Positions 43,683 to 49,498 of a DNA stretch of 49,498 nucleotides are shown here, in pieces. The notes under the pieces are model-generated. The model had not been told where the DNA came from and made no database searches. It worked only from the letters and a program-made list of their open reading frames with translations. How positions within the stretch are numbered: position 1 is the stretch's first letter; each line of letters begins with the position of its first letter. Origin of the DNA: Alienimonas chondri (GTDB lineage Bacteria; Planctomycetota; Planctomycetia; Planctomycetales; Planctomycetaceae); the NCBI RefSeq assembly GCF_013036045.1, contig NZ_WTPX01000019.1, forward strand, positions 1 to 49,498. The letters are read 5' to 3'. The translations under genes and the position numbers were made by a program.

Positions 43683-45149
43683 GTGTTTCAGCTTCTCCAC
43701 GCCGCGGCGGCCTTGGTGCTCGCCGGCTTGTTCCTCGCTCAATCGGCCGTCGCGGCCCCGCCCGCGCCCGATCCGGCCGCCGCGGAAGTGGCGGAGGGTT
43801 ACCGCATCGAGGTATTCGCCGACGGATTGGACTATCCCACCAGCGTCGAGCCGGACGGCGCCGGCGGGCTGTTCGTCGCCCTCTCCGGCGCGGCCCCGGG
43901 CGATCCGTCTGCCGAGCCCGCCCTGCTGCACTTCGCCGCCGACGGCGCCCGCCGCAGCGTGCCCGTCGACGGCCTCCAGGCGCCGGTCAACGATCTGCTG
44001 ATGCGCGACGGCAAACTGCTGATCTCGCACCGGACGAAGATTTCGACCCTCGACGACCCGCTCGGCGACGCCCCGGCGCTGCGAGATCTCGTGACGGGGC
44101 TGCCGAGTCTCGGGGACCACGAGAACAACCAACTCACGGTCGGCCCCGACGGCGGGCTGTACGTCGGCCAGGGCACGGCGACGAACTCCGGCGTCGTCGG
44201 TCTGGACAACAAGAAGTGGCTCAGCAAACGCCCAGACGTCCACGAGATCGCGCCCGTCCCGCTGCGGACCCGCGGCGCGGTCTTCCAGACGAAGGACCCG
44301 CTCTCCGACGGCGAAGCCGACGAGACGGCCCGGACCTCCGCCTATCAGCCGTTCGACACGTCCACCCCGGACGGGGCGACGATTCCCGGGGCGACCAAGG
44401 CGAACGGGACGGTGTTGCGGTTCGACGCGGACGGCTCGAACCCGTCGGTCTACGCCTGGGGCTTGCGGAACCCCTACGGCCTGTTGTGGGCCGGCGACAC
44501 GCTGTACGCGACGGAGAACGGCATGGACGTCCGCGGTAGCCGGCCGGTGGCGAACGATCTGGAAGACCTCTATGTCGTGAAGCGGGGCGCCTTCTACGGT
44601 TGGCCGGACTTCGGGTCCGGCGATCCGGTGACCGATCCGCGGTTCAAGCCAGAGGGCGAGCCGCAGCCGACGTTCCTGATGGCGGAGCATCCGCCCGTGG
44701 AGCGGCCCGCGGCGACCTACCCCAAGCATTCCTGCATCGTGAAACTGGATGCCTCGCCGGGCGGCGCGTTCGGCTTCGAGGGGCAGTTGTTCGTGGCCTT
44801 CTTCGGTCACATGACGCCCCGCACCGGCAATCCGCCTGAGGAGCACGGCGGCCACCGCGTGGTGCGGTTCGACCCGGCGACCGGCGAATCGACCACTTTC
44901 TTCGGCCCAAAACACCACGGCCACGGCGGTCGCGGCGAGAAGAGCCAAAGCGGACACGGCGATCACGGCCAAGGCCATACGCCGGGCGGATCGGCCGGGC
45001 CGCGCCGCCCGCTGGACGTCCGCTTCGCCGCGGACGGCTCCGCCCTGTACGTCGCCGACTTCGGCTTGATGCCGATGGACGAATCCGGGCCGCACGCCAA
45101 GCCCGGCACCGGCGTGATCTGGAAGATCGTGCCCGCGAACGCGGACTGA
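43683..45149 (+). CDS. secreted glucose/sorbosone-dehydrogenase-like beta-propeller with His-rich loop
   Basis: The start is the GTG at 43683, with AGGAG six bases before it (43672-43676); an in-frame ATG at 43626 lies upstream but has no such site. The product is about 488 residues with a signal peptide (LLHAAAALVLAGLFLAQSAVA). The body resembles soluble quinoprotein sugar dehydrogenases: IEVFADGLDYPTSVEPDG, TVGPDGGLYVGQGTATNSG, YAWGLRNPYGLLWAG and VVKRGAFYGWPDFG. Near residue 420 an inserted loop GPKHHGHGGRGEKSQSGHGD is rich in His and Gly and could bind copper. The C-terminus has LDVRFAADGSALYVADFG. Whether it uses PQQ is unknown. A CsoR-like site lies upstream. Confidence 0.85.
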   Translation: MFQLLHAAAALVLAGLFLAQSAVAAPPAPDPAAAEVAEGYRIEVFADGLDYPTSVEPDGAGGLFVALSGAAPGDPSAEPALLHFAADGARRSVPVDGLQAPVNDLLMRDGKLLISHRTKISTLDDPLGDAPALRDLVTGLPSLGDHENNQLTVGPDGGLYVGQGTATNSGVVGLDNKKWLSKRPDVHEIAPVPLRTRGAVFQTKDPLSDGEADETARTSAYQPFDTSTPDGATIPGATKANGTVLRFDADGSNPSVYAWGLRNPYGLLWAGDTLYATENGMDVRGSRPVANDLEDLYVVKRGAFYGWPDFGSGDPVTDPRFKPEGEPQPTFLMAEHPPVERPAATYPKHSCIVKLDASPGGAFGFEGQLFVAFFGHMTPRTGNPPEEHGGHRVVRFDPATGESTTFFGPKHHGHGGRGEKSQSGHGDHGQGHTPGGSAGPRRPLDVRFAADGSALYVADFGLMPMDESGPHAKPGTGVIWKIVPANAD

Positions 45150-45177
45150 GCGACGCGGGCGATCGCCGCTCCCGCCG

Positions 45178-46251
45178 TCAGCGGTCGGCGGGAGCGGCGA
45201 CCTCGTCCCAGTCGTAACGCATGAACGTGGTAAAGCGGCGGACGGTCGCGTTCCACTCCGCCCGCCGCAGCGCATAGCGGGAGAAACCCTCCTCGTCATC
45301 CCGACAGGCGACGCCGGCGGCCCGCAGCGTCGCCGCGGCCCGGAGGTAGTGGGCGTGCCAGCGGTCCCGCTCCACCGCGGTTTCCTCCGAGACGTCCTCT
45401 GATAGTCGGTCCGGCAGAAAGAGCGGGGCGAGTTCCTGCACCGGACGCAATCCCCCCCGCCACAGCGCTTCGACGGCGGCCGAGTCCGCCAACGTTTGCG
45501 CGTCCGGGCCGTCCGGAGCGGAGCGGATCAGCGAGGCGGCGTCGAGGGCGACGAACAGGATGCGGGCCATCGCGTACCGCGGTTTCGGCAGGCGGAAGTA
45601 GTGCAGGACGGGGTAGAAGTGGTGCGCCTCGAAGAGCTGGGCGAGTTCCCCGGACAGCGTCGTCAGATCCTGCGAGGCGACCGCCGGCGGTCCGGGCAGG
45701 AGGCCGGCGAGGTAGGTCGCGGCGTCGCCGGTGTCGCCGGTTCGTTGATGCAGGCCCAACGCGAAGACGTTCCGTCGGTTCAGGGCTTCATAGACGGACA
45801 TCATGTAGGTCAGGGCCAGCGTCAGATAGCTGAAGCCGACCGCCGCCTCCGCGACCATCAGCAGGCGGTAGGCGTCGGTGCGGGGGACGAGGTCGCCGGT
45901 GCCGAGCGTCGTCAGGTTGAACCCGGAGTAGTACAGGGCCGCAACGAAGTCGGTCGGCGTCTCCGCGTCGCCGCTGGCGGTCACCCCGTTGCCCAACGCC
46001 GGCCAGGTGACGAGCGCGAATCCGAACGCCAATAGCGCCCCCCAGGCTGCCACGCCGGCGACGACCGTGAGCGGGCCGGCTTGGCCCTTCGCACGATCTC
46101 CGCCCAGCGACGCAATCCACCAGACCCCGCGGCAGACCCCGCGCGTCACGGGCCCGCCGCGGCCCCGCGGCATCAGGACCGTGCGGTACAGGTCAAACGC
46201 CGCCAGCAGAACCAGTAAGCCGCCTGCGACCGAGCACAGGGCCTCGCTCAT
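45178..46251 (-). CDS. two-helix potassium channel family protein
   Basis: A 357-residue membrane protein. Early helices (about residues 3-22 and 58-85) lead to a pore region with the selectivity-filter-like motif TTLGTGDLVP at about residues 116-125 and a pore-lining helix LTLALTYMMSVYEAL. The first part YYSGFNLTTLGTGD is typical of Ion_trans_2 channels of bacteria. After about residue 150 comes a roughly 200-residue cytosolic region, helical and without a recognised RCK domain. The ATG overlaps the stop of the multicopper oxidase gene by 4 bases (ATGA), so the two are translated together. Potassium selectivity is inferred, since the filter reads TLGTGD rather than TVGYGD. Confidence 0.85.
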   Translation of the reverse strand: MSEALCSVAGGLLVLLAAFDLYRTVLMPRGRGGPVTRGVCRGVWWIASLGGDRAKGQAGPLTVVAGVAAWGALLAFGFALVTWPALGNGVTASGDAETPTDFVAALYYSGFNLTTLGTGDLVPRTDAYRLLMVAEAAVGFSYLTLALTYMMSVYEALNRRNVFALGLHQRTGDTGDAATYLAGLLPGPPAVASQDLTTLSGELAQLFEAHHFYPVLHYFRLPKPRYAMARILFVALDAASLIRSAPDGPDAQTLADSAAVEALWRGGLRPVQELAPLFLPDRLSEDVSEETAVERDRWHAHYLRAAATLRAAGVACRDDEEGFSRYALRRAEWNATVRRFTTFMRYDWDEVAAPADR

Positions 46252-47804
46252 CGCCCCGTCCCGACGCTCCCCGTTGCGCCGCCACCCATCGCCGCGTCGT
46301 TCATTCCGCCGCCCATTTCCATCTCCATCGGCGCCCAGTCGTAGCGGTCGTAGTCGCCGAAGCGGCGGACGATCTCGGCGAAGACGGCTCCTTTTTCGAC
46401 CGGCTCGTCGGTTTCCATCACCAGCCGATACAGATCGTCCGGCAGCACGCGGAGGGCGGTGAACAGGCCGCTGATCGTCTTGGGAGCGGTCGCCCGCATC
46501 CCCCTCATTTCGCGGCGGCTCCAGACCTTCTTCATCGCGGCCGGGTCCATTTTCATCCCCTGCATCATCTGCGGGTAGCCGGGGGGAACGTCGCCGAGCG
46601 CCTTGGAATTCAGATCGACCGCGGGGCGGGTCTCCAGGTTGGCGGTATAGCGACTGGTGTCAGTCTGTCCCCGCATCCGCGGGCCGACGTGCTGCACCAT
46701 ATGGTTCATCATATGGTGCGTCATATGGCAGTGCAGCGCCCAGTCGCCGGGGTTGTTGGCGATGAACTCCAGGTTCGAGGCCTGGGCCACGGCGATCAGC
46801 TCCGTGTTCCGCGGAATCCAGGCGGTTTTGGGAACCCGAGCTCCCTCGTGACCGGTCACCCAGAAGGTGTGCCCGTGCAAATGAATGGGATGATGCTGCA
46901 CCGGGCTGAAGTCCAAAATGCGGATTCGCACCCGCTCCCCGTGCCGGCAGACCAGCGGCGTTGTGTAGGGCCCGCTGCGGCCGTTGATCGTGTGCCAGTT
47001 AAAATCCATCCCCCAGCTGTCGACCACGGTGGTCATCGGGTCGATGCGGAAGTTTTGAAAGATCAGCCCGAAGTCGCGGTCCACCGGCGGATCGAACGGC
47101 TTTTGGGGATGGACGATGAACCACCCCACCATCCCGAACGTCTCCTGCATGGCGACGTGGGAGTGATAAAAGAACGTTCCCTCCTCGTGCACCTGGAACT
47201 GATAAACGTATTCCTTCCCGGGCTGGATCATATTCTGGGTGAGGTGCGAAGCGCCGTCCTCCTGGACCGGTAGTTCGAACCCGTGCCAGTGCACCGAGGT
47301 CGGTTCCGGCAGATCGTTTTTGACGACGAACCGGACCCGGTCCCCCTGCGTCACCTCGATCGTCGGCCCGGGCATCGACCCGTTGAAGCCGTAGACGTTG
47401 ATCTGGTGGCCCGGGAGGAACTCCCGGCTGACGGGCGTGCAGCTGAGATGGAAGACTTTCCAGCCGTTCTCCATCGTATACGGCAGTTTCTCGACGTCCG
47501 GAGCGACGAAGGGCGCCGGCCCGTCGACGCCTTTGCGGAAGCCCGGCACCTCTTTGCCGAGATACCATTTGGAATCCGGGTCGTGGCCGCGGCTGGGCTT
47601 ATAGCGGGAGAAGCCCTCGTAGTCCGCCCGCACCTCGTGCTCGTCCTGCGGTCGGGAACCGCCGGGCGGATCGGTCGGGCCGCCGGGGACGCGGAGCGGA
47701 TCGTGCTCCGGGCTCTCCTGAGCGACGGCGCGGGCGGCGAAGGCTCCGGCCGCGGCCGCGGTCCCGGCTTTGAGGAAGGAACGACGAGCTTCGGCGGCGG
47801 ACAT
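46248..47804 (-). CDS. Tat-exported multicopper oxidase
   Basis: A 518-residue periplasmic multicopper oxidase. The N-terminus EARRSFLKAGTAAAAGAFAARAVA is a twin-arginine signal, as needed for an enzyme folded with its metal. The four copper motifs are all present: HWHG at about residue 171, HSH at about 213, HPIHLHGHTF at about 305, and HCHMTHHMMNHM at about 361, where His-Cys-His-X3-His-X4-Met gives the type 1 site. The region following is Met/His-rich (MMQGMKMDPAAMKK). Such oxidases turn toxic Cu(I) into Cu(II), or act on metals or phenols, using O2. A CsoR-type operator lies 40 bases before the start. The gene is coupled to a potassium channel gene. Confidence 0.94.
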   Translation of the reverse strand: MSAAEARRSFLKAGTAAAAGAFAARAVAQESPEHDPLRVPGGPTDPPGGSRPQDEHEVRADYEGFSRYKPSRGHDPDSKWYLGKEVPGFRKGVDGPAPFVAPDVEKLPYTMENGWKVFHLSCTPVSREFLPGHQINVYGFNGSMPGPTIEVTQGDRVRFVVKNDLPEPTSVHWHGFELPVQEDGASHLTQNMIQPGKEYVYQFQVHEEGTFFYHSHVAMQETFGMVGWFIVHPQKPFDPPVDRDFGLIFQNFRIDPMTTVVDSWGMDFNWHTINGRSGPYTTPLVCRHGERVRIRILDFSPVQHHPIHLHGHTFWVTGHEGARVPKTAWIPRNTELIAVAQASNLEFIANNPGDWALHCHMTHHMMNHMVQHVGPRMRGQTDTSRYTANLETRPAVDLNSKALGDVPPGYPQMMQGMKMDPAAMKKVWSRREMRGMRATAPKTISGLFTALRVLPDDLYRLVMETDEPVEKGAVFAEIVRRFGDYDRYDWAPMEMEMGGGMNDAAMGGGATGSVGTGR

Positions 47805-47843
47805 CGAAACGCTGGGGCAGGGAAAAGAGCGAGAGGTCGGATT

Positions 47844-47860
47844 GTACCCCGTGGGGGTAC
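47844..47860. promoter_or_regulatory. candidate CsoR operator upstream of the multicopper oxidase
   Basis: GTACCCCGTGGGGGTAC: perfect 7-base arms GTACCCC and GGGGTAC around GTG, the best match to the CsoR form in the window. On the minus strand it runs into TACAAT, five of six bases of a -10 element, so a bound repressor would cover the promoter. The oxidase start is 40 bases downstream. Confidence 0.75.
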
Positions 47861-47909
47861 CCGCGGGTCGCCCGTTCCGGGGCGCCGCGGCTTGGTCGCC
47901 GGGGGCGGA

Positions 47910-49430
47910 TCACCGCGGCTGGGCGGTCACGTCCAGGTGCCCGGGCGGCAGCGGGGCGGGGACGTTCAATCCGTCGTGGAGGAGGTATCCCCGGATCAGC
48001 GTCTCGCTGGTCCGCAGGGCGACGAGGTGCCCGATATAGCGTTGCCGCAGATCGAAGTAGCTGCTCTGCACTTTGAGGACGTCGGTCCACTGCTGGCGGT
48101 CCTCGGCGTAGGCGTCGAGCTGATTTTTATACGCCGCTCGGGCCTCCGGCAGGATCACCTGAGCGAACTGCTCGACGTGCTGACGGGCGGTGAGGTAGCG
48201 GCGGTATTGCATCGCCAGATCGCGGCGGAGCAGCATCTCCGTCCGCTGAATCTCCCGCCGCTGCCGCACCAGATCCGCTTCGGCCCGGCGGATGTTGCCC
48301 TGGTTGCGGTCGAAGATCGGAATGTCGAGCGACACGCTCAGGGCACCCGTCGTCTCCAACGCCTCGAAGTTATACCCGCTGCCCGCCTCGACGAAGACGT
48401 TGGGGATCGGTTCGACCAGTTCCCTCTTGAGCGTGATCTGATCTTCACGCAGCTTCTGCTTGGCCATGATGACCTGCGGAGCCTCTTCCAGGTACTCCTG
48501 ATACACCTGCTCGAAATCGATCTCCGCGGTCTCGCCGTCCAACTCGCCGACCACCGCCCCGGTCTCCAGCGGCAGGCCGATCAGGGAGGCGAGGGTTTGG
48601 AACTGCTCCAGATAGTCGTTCTCCGCCATCAGGAGGTTCAGCCGCGCCTCTTGCAACGCGACGTTCGCCAGGTGCAGATCGGAGCGCGTCGCCTGGCCGA
48701 GGTTCCACTGTTCCCGGGCGGTGACGAGGGCGTCCTCGGCGGCTTTGAGCAGATCTTCGCGGATCGCGACGGTCTGCTTGGCTCCGAGCGCCTGATAAAA
48801 GTGCACCCGCACGTCGTTGCAGACCCGCCACTGCTGGGAGACGGCCGCCCACTCCGCCACGCGGGTGCGTTGGAGGAACTTCGCCCGGCTGATGTCCCGC
48901 TTGTCCGCGGTAACGAACTCCTGCGTGATCGTCGCCCCCTGGAACTCGCCGGGGGTGTCCGTCTCGCCCTCGCGGTCGACGCCGATCTGCTCGCCGATAT
49001 AGCGGAACGTCGGATTCGGCCACAGTCCTGCCTCGACGGCCAGCCCCAGCGTACCCTGCACCTGGGCGCGGGCCTGCACGAGCGTCGGGTTGTTGGCGGC
49101 GGCCATCTCCAACGCCTCTTCGAGCGTCAGCGGGACCCCGGCGAAGGCGGCGTTCCGCCCTCCGTCCGTCGCGACGTCGAGGCTCCACGGGGCCTCGGGA
49201 ACCGGCGGCGGCTCCACGAACGACCGCCCGATCGGGCCGTCGTCGTCCGCGTGCAATTCGGGGATGTCTGACGGGACGGGGAGGTTCCCCCGCGTCGGGA
49301 CCGGCGGCGGCGCGGCGAGCGGGCCGTTCAGCGACGCGCGGCCGAAGTCCTGAGCGACGACGGTCGAGGTCAATGCACCCGCGGCGACGGCAGAGGCGAT
49401 TGCGTGGCGGAAGAGGAAGGGGCGGGGCAT
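47910..49430 (-). CDS. TolC family outer membrane channel protein
   Basis: A 506-residue outer membrane efflux protein. A signal peptide (ASAVAAGALTSTVVAQDF) and a Pro-rich linker are followed by the two-fold helical repeat of the family: LTLEEALEMAAANNPTLVQARAQVQGTLGLAVEAGLWPNP near residue 100 and the later TTGALSVSLDIPIFDRNQGNIRRAEADLVRQRREIQRTE. The second repeat is the normal TolC/CusC pattern. In the copper island it could be the CusC-like exit duct, but no CusA/CusB partners lie in the window and any to the right are out of sight. It starts 68 bases from the window edge. The oxidase begins 106 bases downstream on the same strand with its own operator between. Confidence 0.92.
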   Translation of the reverse strand: MPRPFLFRHAIASAVAAGALTSTVVAQDFGRASLNGPLAAPPPVPTRGNLPVPSDIPELHADDDGPIGRSFVEPPPVPEAPWSLDVATDGGRNAAFAGVPLTLEEALEMAAANNPTLVQARAQVQGTLGLAVEAGLWPNPTFRYIGEQIGVDREGETDTPGEFQGATITQEFVTADKRDISRAKFLQRTRVAEWAAVSQQWRVCNDVRVHFYQALGAKQTVAIREDLLKAAEDALVTAREQWNLGQATRSDLHLANVALQEARLNLLMAENDYLEQFQTLASLIGLPLETGAVVGELDGETAEIDFEQVYQEYLEEAPQVIMAKQKLREDQITLKRELVEPIPNVFVEAGSGYNFEALETTGALSVSLDIPIFDRNQGNIRRAEADLVRQRREIQRTEMLLRRDLAMQYRRYLTARQHVEQFAQVILPEARAAYKNQLDAYAEDRQQWTDVLKVQSSYFDLRQRYIGHLVALRTSETLIRGYLLHDGLNVPAPLPPGHLDVTAQPR

Positions 49431-49498
49431 CGGGACGTCCGTGTCCGGGGGGGCCGCGGCGGGCGGCCGAGAGGGGAAAGCGTGCGGGAGCCTCGGGA

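Noticed and set aside
45240-47640. The identical stretch EGFSRY in both the multicopper oxidase and the potassium channel
   Set aside because: Only six residues match, in different structural contexts; most likely chance.

Overview
The window is about 49.5 kb of very GC-rich bacterial DNA. Its gene families point strongly to a planctomycete of the class Planctomycetia: a secreted sulfatase, a DUF1501 plus DUF1549/DUF1553 pair, a DUF1559 remnant with the H-X9-DG signature, a DUF1552 remnant, and several large secreted beta-propeller/cytochrome c proteins. No rRNA gene or CRISPR array was seen. The species cannot be named from the sequence alone.

Layout. (1) 1-2939: the end of a coiled-coil/low-complexity protein, translationally coupled to a single-pass ExbD/TolR-like membrane protein. 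(2) 2971-21724: mostly core genes. These are a leucine-rich-repeat protein with a sulfatase, the lipid-transport genes mlaE and mlaF, hflK and hflC, an RluA-type pseudouridine synthase, two small membrane or TPR-like proteins, trmL, a MATE exporter, an MCE (MlaD-like) protein divergent from an MMPL/RND transporter, nadA, a di-haem cytochrome, a GlmM-like mutase and plsC. (3) 21868-38900: an accessory zone. It opens with tRNA-Lys(CTT), its terminator and a tyrosine recombinase. A 3-kb stretch of broken gene pieces follows: IS630 transposase, a deacetylase-like protein, a PQQ propeller, DUF1559 and DUF1552. After it comes a heptad-repeat coiled-coil protein. Next are two minus-strand blocks of extracytoplasmic proteins. 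One holds a YVTN/di-haem protein, a PQQ propeller with EF-hands and a DUF2200 protein. The other holds a redoxin-like protein, DUF1549/DUF1553, DUF1501 and WD40. A second integrase remnant lies between the blocks and a frameshifted IS630 copy lies at the end. (4) 39054-49430: a copper-handling island.

The copper island contains a CopA-type P1B ATPase with three metal-binding modules, a cysteine-rich Csp-like copper-storage protein, a CsoR repressor with the Cys-His-Cys triad, a DUF305 membrane protein, a Csp-like remnant, a secreted propeller with a His-rich loop, a Tat-exported multicopper oxidase whose stop codon overlaps the start of a K+-channel gene, and a TolC-family outer membrane protein. 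Four separate inverted repeats of the form TACC-N-GGTA lie upstream of csp, csoR, the propeller gene and the oxidase. I infer that they are CsoR operators, which would make the island one copper-responsive regulon: export by CopA, cytosolic buffering by Csp, and periplasmic oxidation by the multicopper oxidase. The role of the coupled potassium channel is the most unexpected part.
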